Notes: a model not told the origin generated them from the letters alone. Shown: positions 45,990-56,376, numbered from the stretch's first letter. The stretch is 64,000 nucleotides of DNA from JAPOUP01 sp965203255 (GCA_965203255.1 OZ241882.1:4030001-4094000), one strand, 5' to 3'. Numbers and translations: made by a program.

Positions 45990-47699
45990 AGATGCCATGG
46001 GACGGGCCGCCGTTTGCCTTCGCGGGTGATTCGGTGCAGGGTGTTGACAGGAAGACAGCATGTTGTGGCGGGGGGCCGCGAGACGGCAACCCCCGCCGAG
46101 TGAAAGGAGAGAAAGATGACTGATTCGAAAACCCCTTTCGAGGGGAACGTTACCACGGTCTACGCGGCTCTGGAAGTGAGCGGCAGGAGCTGGATCCTCG
46201 CGGTGGGCGATCCGTCCGACACGTCGAGGGCCGGCATCCACAGGCTGGCGCCGCAGGACGTTGATGGGCTCCTGGGCAGGCTCGGGCGGGCGCGGGAGCG
46301 GGCGGCGACCGGCGGCGATGTCCGGGTGATGCTTGTGTACGAGGCCGGTTACGAGGGCTTCTGGCTGGCCCGGCGGCTGGAGGGGGAGGATGTCGAGGTG
46401 GTTGTCTGCGACCCCGCGAGCCTCGAGGTGGTGCGGAGGAAAAAGAAGGTGAAGACGGACCGGATCGACGCCCGCCGGATGGTCCGGGCGCTCAGGGCGT
46501 GGGACGGCGGCGACCGGGACGCGATGTCGCGGGTGCGTGTGCCAACGGTCGCGGAGGAGGACAGGAAGCGGCTGCTGCGCCGGCGGGAGCGTCTGGTGCA
46601 GGAGCGCCGCCGCCTCTCGAACTCCGTCGACGGGCTCCTGAGGCTGCACGGGGTGTTGGCCGGGGATCCGGCGCGGCCGGGGTTCCGTGAGCGGCTCGGC
46701 GGGATGGAGACCGGCTACGGGGAGCCGCTGCCGCCGGAGCTGCTGGCCGAGATCAAGGGCATCCTCGACCGGCTGGAGCTGGTGCGCGCGGAACTCAAGG
46801 CTGTCGAGGCGAGGAAGATGGAGATGCTGGAGGCGTCGGCCCGGGCCCTCGACGGCCTCCGCGCGGACGCCGCCGGGAAGGAGGCCGCTCCGCCCGTTGA
46901 CAGACCGCGGGCGGCGCCGGCGGACGCCCACCACGCGGCGACGCTGGTCCGGCTGCGCGGGATCGGCCCGAACGACGCGCTGATGCTGGGCGGCGAGCTC
47001 TTCTACCGGGAGCTGCGCAACCGGCGGCAGCTGGCCAGCCTCGCGGGCCTGGCGCCGGTGCCCTTCGCGAGCGGGGGCGTCGACAACGACCAGGGGATCA
47101 GCAAGGCGGGCGGCGCGATGCTGCGAAAGCACCTGGTGCAGATGGCCTGGCGCTGGCTGCGCCACCAGCCCGACAGCGCCCTCTCGGCGTGGTTCCGGGA
47201 TTACGTGAGCGCCCGCGACGGACGTTCGCGCAGGCGGGGGATCGTGGCGCTGGCCCGTAAGCTTCTGGTGGCGCTGTGGAGGTTCGCCACCACCGGCCTG
47301 GTGCCGGAGGGCGCCGTCCTGTCGCAGGCCTGAGAGCGGGAGGGCAACGGAACAACGGAACAACGGAACACCCGGGCGGCCCGACGGGGCCTCCGGGGAA
47401 CCCGGGCAGGGCGTGTGACCGTGCAGGGGCCTGGTTCGCCGCAGGAAGCGGCACCGTTCATTTCAGATGGGTCCCGCCCCCCCGGAACGTCGCACCGCCC
47501 GAATCGGGCATAATGGTCACGGGGCCGGCACCGGCCAACCGAACCGGATAAGAGGCTGGACGCGTCGTTGAGCGCGTCATGGAACCGCGACGTTCTGTCT
47601 GGACTTCCCCGGTGGCACGGAAGCCGCCCCCCGACGGAGGGAGGGACGCCGATGTGAGGTTTTGAAAAAGGGCACTTGACCTGTAAGGTCTCATAAGAG
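45990..47699 (+). mobile_element. IS110-A, copy 2
   Basis: Identical to 4890-6600 except one C. Flanked by AG at 45990-45991 and 47698-47699. Removing the element and one AG restores the IS630 reading frame exactly (TVRQGL-KKNDIK). Confidence 0.9.
46116..47333 (+). CDS. IS110-family transposase (IS110-A copy 2)
   Basis: 405 residues, identical in sequence to the copy at 5016-6233, with the same acids (E20, E76, D115, D118) and the C-terminal ISKAGGAMLRK block. The near identity of the two copies, while their hosts are decayed, shows recent transposition. Confidence 0.9.
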   Translation: MTDSKTPFEGNVTTVYAALEVSGRSWILAVGDPSDTSRAGIHRLAPQDVDGLLGRLGRARERAATGGDVRVMLVYEAGYEGFWLARRLEGEDVEVVVCDPASLEVVRRKKKVKTDRIDARRMVRALRAWDGGDRDAMSRVRVPTVAEEDRKRLLRRRERLVQERRRLSNSVDGLLRLHGVLAGDPARPGFRERLGGMETGYGEPLPPELLAEIKGILDRLELVRAELKAVEARKMEMLEASARALDGLRADAAGKEAAPPVDRPRAAPADAHHAATLVRLRGIGPNDALMLGGELFYRELRNRRQLASLAGLAPVPFASGGVDNDQGISKAGGAMLRKHLVQMAWRWLRHQPDSALSAWFRDYVSARDGRSRRRGIVALARKLLVALWRFATTGLVPEGAVLSQA

Positions 47700-48140
47700 C
47701 CCCTGCCGGACCGTCCCCTCCGGGATGCTGTCGACGACCTCCAGCCCGCCGAGCCTGTCGCCGAGCAGCCGCAGCGCCCGGCGCGCGTGCCCCTCGGGGG
47801 GCTCGGAGCAGGCCAGCATCGCCAGCTTCGCCTGGCCCCCGCCGTCCAGCACGGGCTTCTTCCTGCTGGCCTGCTCCTTCCTCTCCAGCGCCGCCTCCAG
47901 GCCTTCCAGCACGAACCGCTTGCGGGCCCGCTCCACTGTCGAGGCCCCGGCCCCGAGGACGTCCGCTATGTCGGCGTCATCGCGTCCGCCACCGTCCCGG
48001 TTGGCGTCCGCGAGAAGGAGGATGTGCGCCCGCCGGCGCCGCGTCACCGACCCCTTTCCGCCGTCGACGATCCCCTGCAGGAGAGCCCGCTCGCCGCCGT
48101 CCAGCCTTACGTGATATATTTTCTTTCCACCTGTGCTCAT
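47700..48140 (-). pseudogene. IS630 transposase, N-terminal half
   Basis: ATG 48140: MSTGGKKIYHVRLDGGERAL, RRRRAHILLLADANRDGGGR, DDADIADVLGAGASTVERAR (helix-turn-helix), ending DSIPEGTVRQGL where IS110-A interrupts. It joins in frame to 45989. Confidence 0.8.
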
Positions 48141-48240
48141 TGAACGCCGCCTCTCGATGCCCCCCCGGAACCGCCAGCGGACATCCGCCCGATCCGGAAG
48201 GTCTGTTGGTTGCTGTTGCGGCCAGTATACGGCACGGGGT

Positions 48241-48705
48241 GGGACAGGGCAAGCACCCCGGCGTCACTTCAACACGGACGGGATACTAGGCTGTGCGCAC
48301 CATCGCCGTCACGTCCAAGTTTCCGAGGACGACCGTTCCGGCCCGGGCCGCGAGCGCACGGCTGCCGTGGTGCCGCCATTTCCTTCGCCAGCGCTACGCC
48401 CTACTGAGGAGATGGCCGGTATTGCAGTTCAAGAGAAAGAGAGTGGAAGTGGGGGAATTCTCCATAGCAGATTGTCCAAGCAGACCTAGCGACATCGAAG
48501 TGGATGTTGACAAAGAAAGGTGGGACCACGAATGACCAGTCCGCGCCACGCCGGATCGACGATCGCTACCAATAGGCAGCGTTTCGGGTCGGTTCGATTG
48601 GGTTCACCTGAATAGCGTTAGCGACATCTTGATGCGTCGAAGCAAAAGGGCCGGGCCGTTGCCGTGGACCAGCCACTGGAATGAAGCCCGAAGGCCAAAA
48701 CACGG
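48241..48705. other. Unassigned debris
   Basis: About 465 bases between the IS630 start region and the next element. Around 48410-48465 there is a diverged IS30-like right end (GATGGCCGGTATTGCAG, GTGGAAGTGGGG). Otherwise no gene recognised. Confidence 0.35.
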
Positions 48706-50329
48706 CAGCAATTCCCACCAGCCCTTCCGGATCCTGTATTCCATGGGCTTCCGTGAACCGGGTCTGGTGGACTTTTCCTGCCGGGCGGCCGGAGACCGCC
48801 CGGAATCCTCTGGAATCATGGGCTCCTGCCCTTGCCGCATCCGTGCTGGCCTCACTTGCGGGAGCTGGGACGATGCGGTTCCGGAAGGACCCCGGCAGGC
48901 CCGGGCCGGCCAGGGCGCTGGCGGAGTGTTCCGGTGGACGGGCGGCGGTCCGGCCTTGGGGACCACCTCATGGCGGTGTCCGCGATGTTCCCGCTGAAGC
49001 ATCCGTCGCTCCCGCGGTCCGGCAGGGACAGCCGCGGCGGCGCCCTGCGACCCCCCCATGCGCAGGCGCCCCGGCGCGGCCGGCCCCAGGCGGCCGCCAC
49101 CGGCCTTCAGGACCCTGTCCGCGAGGCTGCGGCGCGGCAGGGCGCTGGAGGGCCAGCCGGTTCTCGACGGCCACTGCCTGATCCCGGTCGGCGGCGCCGG
49201 CCACCCGGCCCGAAATCCGTCCACCGCCACCACCGCCGCGTCGCCAGCCACAGTGACGGGCCGAAGGGCCACTCCCGCAGCACGCCCGCCGGCGTGGTCC
49301 GCCACCCCGACCGCCGGGAGGCGCCGCCGCCGGCCCCGGAGCCGGTCGCCAGGACCGGCGGGGACAGGAGGAACGGCTGCGGGCGCAACGCCGCGGCGCG
49401 TTCCGTCGACGGCCTCCGGCGGGAGCGTCGGCGCCTGACGGCCATCGTCCCGCAGGACGGCCCCGCCTCCAACGGACCCCGCATCGCCCGCCTGCGGCGG
49501 CACGGCCTCCGCTCCGTCCCCGGCGCGGAACCCGGCGGCCACGCGCCGCCGTTCGCCAGCCTGGACGCCAGCCCCGGCACCCGCGCGGCCCGGTTCACCG
49601 ACGCCGACGGCGCCCGGCACGAACTGCGCTGCCTGAACGGCGCGCCGGCCAGCGCCTCCCGTCCCGACATCGGGGCCAGCGTCACCGGATGCCGGGAGAC
49701 GGTCACCAGGAGGAAATGTGTCGCGGGGCGCCACCGCGGCCCGGACGGCCCGGCCCACCGGGGCGGGGGGAAACGGAAGGGGCTCCCCTGGGTCACCGAC
49801 CTTCCCGTGGACGGCGGCAGCCCCGTGCCGGCCATGCGCGCCGCCCGCTCCCGCTGGCGCACCGGGAACGGGACCCCGGCACGCTGGGGAACCAGGGCCA
49901 CCGCTCCGGGACCGGCTTCGGGCACGGAAAGCGCCACCTGACCACGGTGCCCGCCATGACGGTGACGCCCGCGTTCCCCACCGCCCGGACCGGGGCCGCC
50001 TCCCGCAGGGCGTTCGCCGCCGCGCCGGGGCGAGGGGGCGGACGGGGTGCCTCCGGGAGGGAACCCGGCAGTGCTTCCGCGGCTTCCCGGTCCCCGACTG
50101 GCGGACCCTCCACCCTGCCCTGACCCACGGGCACGCGGCGGTGGCCCTGGCCGTCGCCGGGCCGTCCGGACGGTCGCCGCCGCGGGGCAGGGCAGGCCCG
50201 CGACACATCCCTTTTTTTCCGCCGGAACGCCGCCGGAGGTTCCCGCACGCCCGGATTCCGCCCGAATCCGACGCCGACGCCCGCGCCACGCCGGAAACCG
50301 GACCGGAATCTTACTGGTGGGAATTTCTG
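48706..50329 (+). pseudogene. Degenerate DDE transposase element with 9-bp duplication
   Basis: Element ends CAGCAATTCCCACCAG at 48706 and the inverse of CAGAAATTCCCACCAG at 50329, flanked by AAAACACGG and AGAACACGG. Plus-strand coding is legible only across many frameshifts: LMAVSAMFPLKHPSL (48970), HPDRREAPPPAPEPVARTGG (49310), IVPQDGPASNGPRIARLRRH (49445), ARFTDADGARHELRCLNGAP (49590), LPWVTDLPVDGGSPVPAMRA (49785) and GHGKRHLTTVPAMTV (49920). The DDE type is an IS4-superfamily-like group (FxHNYGHGKRHL); I cannot place it in a named IS family. Long minus-strand frames here are shadows. Confidence 0.65.
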
Positions 50330-50349
50330 AGAACACGGCAGAGTCAGCG

Positions 50350-51219
50350 CTAATTCTCCATCAGCCTATCCAGTTCCGGATATAAGCGCGTGAAATCCTC
50401 ATCTTTCATACCAGCGTCTACAGCCGCCTGGGTCCATGCCAAGGTTTGCCTACCGATTCGCATCGGGCTGGCCAGTTCTTCAGACAGGGCAACGGCCATG
50501 CCAATATCCTTGTGTAGATTGTGGATCCGCGAACGGCCATCCCAGGTCTTTGACAGGATGTGATCAGGGAATCGACGTTCCGAGACAAAGCTTTGCGCAT
50601 TACCGGCATTGAACACGTTGATCATGTCGGCAAGGTCAATACCGGCCGCCTCGGCGAGGCGACCCGCTTCGCAGCAGGCGAGAAAGTTGGTGTGTGTGAT
50701 CAAGTTATGGACCACCTTCATTGTGTGTCCTGCACCCGAGGGGCCAAGATGAATCAGTTTTCCCGCACAGGCTTCGAGAACTGGTCGCGATCGGTCGAGC
50801 ACATCGGCGTCGCCGCCGATCATCAGGGTCATTGTACCCTCGCCGGCTCCTTTGGCACCGCCGCCGGTCATTCCCGCGTCCATGTAAGGAATGCCAGAGT
50901 CAGCGGCTCGTGCGGCGAGGCGCTTGGTATAAGCCGGATCGGAAGTCGTAAAGTCCCAGATGATCAAGTTTGGACCGGCATTCGCCAGCATGGCGTCGAG
51001 CTCTCCGTCAATTTGCTCGGACCCCGGAACGACGAAGATCACTATATCTACCTCTGCCGCCATTTCTGGCGGCGGTACGATTTCGGTTGTGTCGGCGAAG
51101 GGCCCTCGTGCGGCTTCAGCTTCATCCCAGACCATCAGGCGATGGCCAGCTTTGGCAATGTTTCTGGCGATTCCGCTGCCCATGTTTCCCAAGCCAACAA
51201 CACCTACGGAATTGGTCAT
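50350..51219 (-). CDS. NAD-dependent beta-hydroxyacid dehydrogenase (3-hydroxyisobutyrate dehydrogenase family)
   Basis: 289 residues. N-terminal Rossmann motif VGVVGLGNMGSGIARNIAKA, then PGSEQIDGELDAMLANAGPN, the substrate loop YMDAGMTGGGAKGAGEGTMT, and the catalytic lysine in GAGHTMKVVHNLITHTN. The family oxidises 3-hydroxyisobutyrate, tartronate semialdehyde and similar; the precise substrate is unclear. ATG 51219 follows AAAGGG. Intact; the DDE element ends 20 bases beyond its stop. Confidence 0.88.
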   Translation of the reverse strand: MTNSVGVVGLGNMGSGIARNIAKAGHRLMVWDEAEAARGPFADTTEIVPPPEMAAEVDIVIFVVPGSEQIDGELDAMLANAGPNLIIWDFTTSDPAYTKRLAARAADSGIPYMDAGMTGGGAKGAGEGTMTLMIGGDADVLDRSRPVLEACAGKLIHLGPSGAGHTMKVVHNLITHTNFLACCEAGRLAEAAGIDLADMINVFNAGNAQSFVSERRFPDHILSKTWDGRSRIHNLHKDIGMAVALSEELASPMRIGRQTLAWTQAAVDAGMKDEDFTRLYPELDRLMEN

Positions 51220-52031
51220 CGATCAGCCCTTTTTCGTGGTTCCGGGGTCAATTCAGTCCAACGCGTTTTCCAGGATGGGTTGAGGGTCGTCACAGCCAAG
51301 CACGATGGACAGGGCAACGGGCCGCACAAACTTTTCTGTCGGAAGCGGGGACGCTCGACACAATTGCAGACCTCTGATGTCCAGCATTGGACAAGAATCC
51401 GTCATGCTACGACCCGGAGCTGCCGTTTCATCGCGATGAGCGTCAATCCGCGGCATTCCGGTGAATCGAATCCATTCGGATTCGCTTTGCTCCGAAAACA
51501 GGCTTGAGAAGCAGCAGGCCGCCAATGGATCAAAATCGAGCGAGCGCCAAATTCCCTGGGCGAGGTGGGATTGGAAGGACATCGGATCTGTTGAGAGGCA
51601 CCACTGCAGAGAATTGGATATGTGCGATCAGTGCAGATGAATTTTAGGAGATCTACGGTGCCAGACAATAATTGGAGGGGGTCAAGAGCGCGGAGTTCGA
51701 TTCGGATCCTGTCCTCTACTACAGGCGTACGGTGCGGTTCCATGGTATTGCGTCACAAACCGGAGGCAACGCGATTTCTACATCGACATGGGATAATCCG
51801 AGATTGAACTCGCCGCCTGACTTGATTGCGCCGCTTCACTGCGCCAACCCTCGAAAATAACAGAATCCAGCTGAGTCTCGGGTGAAACTCTCATCTCGAG
51901 ACTTACAGGCGAAACCGGTTTCAGTGAAAGAGCATGCGTTCAGGTGCAGACCAGAGACCGACTCCCGGTGGCGACGTTCTGTCTCGAAGCACGGCACGTT
52001 GCGCTGCCTCACCGTTGCAGGAATTCTCGGT
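51220..52031. other. Long stretch without recognisable gene
   Basis: About 810 bases. Short open frames on both strands (for example minus 51253-51582) match nothing I know and may be remains of a decayed gene of moderate GC. Confidence 0.35.
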
Positions 52032-52039
52032 TCTCGATA

Positions 52040-53274
52040 AAGGCTTATCCCTTTGACTACGGCACCGCAACATGTTGTGCCGGCGGTCTGACGGCCGGTT
52101 CCCCGGATTCCGGCGGAATCCGGGCCGCCGCCGCCACGCGGCGGCCCGTCCGGAGCCGGAAGGATCGGGATTCGGGGGGACTAGGGGTCGGCGCCGCGGG
52201 ACGGGGCGGAGTCCGGGCGCGGGTCCGCGGGCGTCAGGCGGCGGCGTCGGTGAGGTCGCGGTACGTCGCGGGCGGCAGCCCGAGGCCGATGCCGAGGAGT
52301 CGGTCGAAGGAGGTCCGCCTGTGGCGGCGGCGGTTCCATCGGAAGACGAACTCGTCCAGATAGCGCTGGGCATGCTTCCTGCGCAGCCCGTGGTACACGC
52401 CCATGGCCCAGCGCTTCAGGTTGGAGAAGACCCGGTGGATCCACCTCAGGACCTTGTGGGCCGGACGGCCGCCGACCACCCTGCGCTCGCGCGGGCTGTC
52501 GGGCAGCCCGGTGTATCCGCTCCACCCGTCGGTGACGACCCAGGCGCCCGGCTCGACCGCCCCGGCGATGAAGCCGCGGAGCGTCACCCCGCCGTAGTCC
52601 CCGACCGTCTCCAGCCGGATGCGGCGTGGACTGCCGTCCTCCGACAGCTCCACGGCCCCGGCGACGGGGATCCGGCCCGACGTGCTGCGGCCCCGGCCGG
52701 CCACGCCCCTCTCCCCGCCGTCCTCCGCGCCGCCGCCGTCGCGGCAGGGCATCGACGCCTCGTCCACCTCCGCGATCCCCTGCAGCGGGCTACGGTCCGG
52801 GTCCACCATGGCCCGCCGCAGCTTCTGGAGCAGCAGCCAGGCGCTTTTGTAGCTTCCGATGCCCAGCTGCGCCTGGAGCTGGAGCGCGGAGATGCCGTTG
52901 GAGTGCGTCGCCATGAGGTGGGCCGCAAGGAACCACGTCCTCAGCGGAAGGTGGGAGCGGTGCATAACCGTTCCGGCCGTCACCGACGTCTGCCGCCGGC
53001 GGTCCGCGCACTCCCGGCGGCAGCGCTCCCCTTTCAGCTCCCAGCCCCTCGTCCCGCCGCAGGCGGGGCACGCGAAGCCCTTGCCCCAGCGCAGCTCCGC
53101 AAGGTGCCGGGCGCAGGCGCCGTCGTCCGGGAAAAGCTCCTCGAACTTCTGGCGGGACATGGGGCGGTCGTCTTTCCATCGGCTTGGCATGGACGGAACA
53201 TAAGGCGAACAAAGCGCCGCGTCAACCCCTCCGGCACAAAATATTGACCCGCCTTGGTCAAAGGGATAAGCCTT
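52040..53274 (-). mobile_element. IS1595-family element with 8-bp duplication
   Basis: Terminal inverted repeats AAGGCTTATCCCTTTGAC at both ends, flanked by a perfect 8-bp duplication TCTCGATA (52032-52039, 53275-53282), the size typical for IS1595. It carries one transposase gene. Confidence 0.9.
52234..53160 (-). CDS. IS1595-family transposase
   Basis: About 308 residues from ATG 53160 (MSRQKFEELFPDDGACARHL; an ATG 30 bases upstream is also in frame). The N-terminal zinc ribbon reads CPACGGTRGWELKGERCRRE. Next comes SVTAGTVMHRSHLPLRTWFL, then the DDE-like domain with QGIAEVDEASM (first D), WVVTDGWSGYTGLP (second D) and HRVFSNLKRWAMGVYHGLRR (N/H-type third residue as in IS1016-like members). 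No lesion visible. Confidence 0.85.
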   Translation of the reverse strand: MSRQKFEELFPDDGACARHLAELRWGKGFACPACGGTRGWELKGERCRRECADRRRQTSVTAGTVMHRSHLPLRTWFLAAHLMATHSNGISALQLQAQLGIGSYKSAWLLLQKLRRAMVDPDRSPLQGIAEVDEASMPCRDGGGAEDGGERGVAGRGRSTSGRIPVAGAVELSEDGSPRRIRLETVGDYGGVTLRGFIAGAVEPGAWVVTDGWSGYTGLPDSPRERRVVGGRPAHKVLRWIHRVFSNLKRWAMGVYHGLRRKHAQRYLDEFVFRWNRRRHRRTSFDRLLGIGLGLPPATYRDLTDAAA

Positions 53275-53367
53275 TCTCGATAATCTAGATTTCATTGATC
53301 GGGGACACCAGCCCGACACAAGGGCTGCAACGCCACAGACAAAGTTAGGACGGCAGGGGATTCGGGC

Positions 53368-54084
53368 ATGGTCGACAGGTTGCCCCATATCAAGGAAGAG
53401 GTTTACATCGGTTTCCTTGGTCGGACGATCGATATCCACTGGAACTACCATGCACTTCTGATGGTCTGCATTTGGGTTGTCTTGGTGCCGCTGTGCGTGA
53501 CTGTGGTTCGCTACGGCAAACCGCGTCCGACCAGATTTGGACTCCGCCGGAAAGTGAGCCTGCGCCATCCGGAATGGTGGTGGTTCAACGTCCACAAATT
53601 CGGCCTATACGCGGCGGTGATCCTGGCGCTCTTGGGTGCCGGTTTCGCGCTGGTCGTAAGCGGGGGATTCAGCGGAACGGTGCACGCGACCTTCGGGATG
53701 CTGACAGTTCTGATGGGTGTCCTGCAGGTCCTGTCGGGAATACTGCGTGGGACGCATGGGGGGAAATACTATTACAGCGCGGAACCCGATGATCCAGCGA
53801 CATGGCACGGTGACCATTACAGCCGCACCGTGCGTCGCCGGATTTTCGAGGCGTATCACAAGACGAGCGGCTACTTCACGCTTTTCTGCGCCTTGGCGGC
53901 GATCGGGTCGGGTTTGATGCAATACCCGATGCCGATACTTGCGGTTCTCGTAGTCATGCTTCCGTTTGTGTTTCTCGCCGCGTGGGTGCTGCTCGAGTAC
54001 CTTGAGCGTCGCTACGATGGTTATCGTGCGGTACATGGCTACGGGCTGGAGCACCCATATAACAGGGAGCGAGAGTTCCTTTGA
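53368..54084 (+). CDS. Cytochrome b561-like membrane protein
   Basis: 238 residues with about five or six membrane helices: HWNYHALLMVCIWVVLVPLC, WWWFNVHKFGLYAAVILALL, GTVHATFGMLTVLMGVLQVL, EAYHKTSGYFTLFCALAAIG and ILAVLVVMLPFVFLAAWVLL. Histidines in H-ALLM, VHKFGLY, VHATFG and YHKTSG are spaced like the four haem b ligands of the cytochrome b561 domain. Probably a membrane electron carrier. The IS1595 element lies about 85 bases upstream, in or near its promoter. Confidence 0.78.
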   Translation: MVDRLPHIKEEVYIGFLGRTIDIHWNYHALLMVCIWVVLVPLCVTVVRYGKPRPTRFGLRRKVSLRHPEWWWFNVHKFGLYAAVILALLGAGFALVVSGGFSGTVHATFGMLTVLMGVLQVLSGILRGTHGGKYYYSAEPDDPATWHGDHYSRTVRRRIFEAYHKTSGYFTLFCALAAIGSGLMQYPMPILAVLVVMLPFVFLAAWVLLEYLERRYDGYRAVHGYGLEHPYNREREFL

Positions 54085-54150
54085 CAGGCTCGCGAGTCCA
54101 CGAAAATTCAGGTTACGAACGGTGTAAGCGGATTCAGGGAGGGTCGGAAC

Positions 54151-55104
54151 ATGGCCGATGTGGTGATCAGCGAATTCATGGACCGACAGGTTGCCGAAGT
54201 TCTCATCGCCGAATTCGACGTTCTTTGGGATCCGGATCTCTGGAGCAAGCGTGGCGAGTTGCTGCAACGTACTGCAAATGCGCGCGCACTCGTGGTGCGC
54301 AATGCCACGCTGGTGAATCCAGAGCTTCTGGAGGCTGCGCCGCATCTGGAAGTGGTCGCGCGCATGGGAGTGGGACTCGACAATATCGATGTTGAGGCAT
54401 GCAAGTCCCGTGGTGTCGAGGTTTGTCCGGCGATTGGCGCGAATGCCGTTTCGGTGGCGGAATACGTGATCGCGACCGCAATGATCCTGTTGCGAGGCCA
54501 TGCCTATTTCGCCACGCCGGAAGTAGCGGCCGGTGAATGGGATCGTCCGAAATTCGCTGGAGCGAGCGAGATCGCGGGCCGGACGATTGGCATCGTCGGT
54601 TACGGTTCGATCGGTCAGGTCGTGGGTGCCAAGGCGCGTGGCATGGGGATGGAAGTGATCGCTTATGACGCTATGATGCCAGATGACCACCCTGCTTGGT
54701 CCTATGCAGGAAGGGTGAGTCTGGATGACCTGATCGCTCAATCACAGGTGATTTCGTTGCATTGCCCCAAATTGCCCGAAACCATCGATCTCATCGGCAG
54801 ACGCCAGTTCGAGCGGATGAAGCCGAACGCGATTCTGATCAACTCGGCCCGGGGCGGAATTGTCAACGAAGCTGCCTGTGCCGAGGCCCTGAGGTCGGGG
54901 AGGATCGCTGGCGCGGCGCTGGATACCCTGGATGTGGAGCCGATCACGCCTAGTACCGCAGCATTGTTTCGAGGGATCGACAATCTGATTCTGACTCCAC
55001 ATATCGCAGGCGTTACGAAAGACTCGAACCGGCGAATCGCTGAAGTGGCCGCGGCGAACGTACGACGGGTTCTGAGGTCGACGTTTGCTACGTCTACGGG
55101 CTGA
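54151..55104 (+). CDS. NAD-dependent D-isomer 2-hydroxyacid dehydrogenase
   Basis: 317 residues, SerA-like. ARALVVRNATLVNPELLEAA, VVARMGVGLDNIDVEACKSR, GRTIGIVGYGSIGQVVGAKA (Rossmann), NAILINSARGGIVNEAACAE (catalytic R), then DVEPITP (E) and LILTPHIAGVTKDSNRRIAE (catalytic H). The start MADVVISEFMD resembles (S)-sulfolactate dehydrogenases, which would fit a sulfonate pathway, but I cannot confirm it. ATG 54151 follows GGGAGGG. Overlaps the convergent next gene by 11 bases. Confidence 0.87.
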   Translation: MADVVISEFMDRQVAEVLIAEFDVLWDPDLWSKRGELLQRTANARALVVRNATLVNPELLEAAPHLEVVARMGVGLDNIDVEACKSRGVEVCPAIGANAVSVAEYVIATAMILLRGHAYFATPEVAAGEWDRPKFAGASEIAGRTIGIVGYGSIGQVVGAKARGMGMEVIAYDAMMPDDHPAWSYAGRVSLDDLIAQSQVISLHCPKLPETIDLIGRRQFERMKPNAILINSARGGIVNEAACAEALRSGRIAGAALDTLDVEPITPSTAALFRGIDNLILTPHIAGVTKDSNRRIAEVAAANVRRVLRSTFATSTG

Positions 55105-56353
55105 ATTCAAGGATGTAGAGACCCGCATTGTAGTCTGATGCGTAGACCAGCCCCTCTTTCGACACCCAAACATCGCAGGACTGGATCACCTTGGCTCGAT
55201 TCGGGCGACGATCCATCAACTTCACAGGGGCAGGGGGAACGAAGGCCGCGACTTCCTCGGGACGATATTCGTTCGAGATGTCGTAGACGCGCACGCCGGC
55301 ATTTTGCTGGGTGGCAAAGATCAGTTGATCACTTACCAGTCCATCGGGTCGGTTTTCGTGAACGTTGTGTGGACCGAAATGCGCTCCCTTGGCGCAATAG
55401 TCCTCTTCGTTGGGGAGCGGAACGGTTGAGATGCTGACAGGGTTTGACGGTTCGCGGATGTCGAAGAGCCAGATATGCTTGATGCCGTCGGCGCAGTTAT
55501 CGAGCACAGCCTCGTCGGCGACAACCAACAGGTCACGGTCCGGAAGGGGCAAGGCGTTATGGGTGCCACCGCCAAAGGGTGGTGACCAATTGCGATGGAC
55601 GATCAATTCAGGGTTGTATCTGTCTGAAACGTCCATGATGACGAGACCACCATCGCGCCAGGCGCCGTAGGCGGTGTGCTCGTGCACGATTGCATGGTGT
55701 AGGCCCGCGCGCGCATGGTCTTCAGATGGCACTTCCCCAGACGCAGCATTCATGCCCGGTAGCCAGTACCGCCCGGCTTCTCTGGGGTTGGTTGGGTCGG
55801 CCATGTCTATGGTGATGAAGATGTAATCCGTAAACCCGTCGAGCAGTGCGGAGGCATAGGCCCATCTCCCGCCCACATACCACAGGCGGTGAATGCCGCC
55901 TCCTTCGACATCCATGAAGCCAATCTGCCGGGGTGCCGCGGGGTTCGAAATGTCAAAGACCGACATGCCTGCGGTCCAGTCCCGTGACTTTGACAGTATC
56001 GTACCGGCAGTCCCGACCTTCTCGCCCAGCCTGCCTTTGTAATATTCGGTCTCGTCCTGGAATTCCTTGGCCGCGAACATGTTCTTCGCATTGATCACCA
56101 AGAGCAGGTCTTCGTGGCTCTGCAGGTGGATGTTCCAGGTGTTGGGCGGTGCAGGGATGTAGGCCGTCGGCTTGGGATCACGCGGATTCCGGCAATCGAC
56201 GACGCTGAACCCATCCGAGAACATATGCCCGATAATCGCATGTCCCTTGTTGACCATGAGTTGCACGCCGTCTGGGCGGCCGCCTTGGTCGGAATAGCCG
56301 AGCAGTTTCAGGTTCTTGGAGTAGTCGGGGATAGGTAGATCAGGATATGCCAT
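55094..56353 (-). CDS. LVIVD-repeat beta-propeller protein
   Basis: 419 residues made of repeated blades with the LVIVD pattern: DGFSVVDCRNPRDPKPTAYI, AGMSVFDISNPAAPRQIGFM, GGLVIMDVSDRYNPELIVHR, HIWLFDIREPSNPVSISTVP and AGVRVYDISNEYRPEEVAAF. No signal peptide, so probably cytoplasmic. Function of such proteins is unknown; they often accompany catabolic clusters. The DctP-like gene ends 24 bases upstream, indicating an operon. Confidence 0.82.
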   Translation of the reverse strand: MAYPDLPIPDYSKNLKLLGYSDQGGRPDGVQLMVNKGHAIIGHMFSDGFSVVDCRNPRDPKPTAYIPAPPNTWNIHLQSHEDLLLVINAKNMFAAKEFQDETEYYKGRLGEKVGTAGTILSKSRDWTAGMSVFDISNPAAPRQIGFMDVEGGGIHRLWYVGGRWAYASALLDGFTDYIFITIDMADPTNPREAGRYWLPGMNAASGEVPSEDHARAGLHHAIVHEHTAYGAWRDGGLVIMDVSDRYNPELIVHRNWSPPFGGGTHNALPLPDRDLLVVADEAVLDNCADGIKHIWLFDIREPSNPVSISTVPLPNEEDYCAKGAHFGPHNVHENRPDGLVSDQLIFATQQNAGVRVYDISNEYRPEEVAAFVPPAPVKLMDRRPNRAKVIQSCDVWVSKEGLVYASDYNAGLYILEFSP

Positions 56354-56376
56354 GGCGTCTCTCTGTTAGTGCGGCG

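Noticed and set aside
4890..47699. The 41-kb segment between the two IS110-A copies as one composite transposon
   Set aside because: Each copy has its own AG flanks and restores its own host frame on removal, so they are independent insertions; the segment holds essential genes.
48604..50289. Long minus-strand frames (561 and 409 codons) that look like big genes
   Set aside because: Low-complexity Arg/Gly/Pro/Ala-rich composition; the readable transposase pieces are on the plus strand.
51680..51780. A possible tRNA-like T-arm (GAGTTCGATTC)
   Set aside because: No matching acceptor, D or anticodon arms could be built around it.
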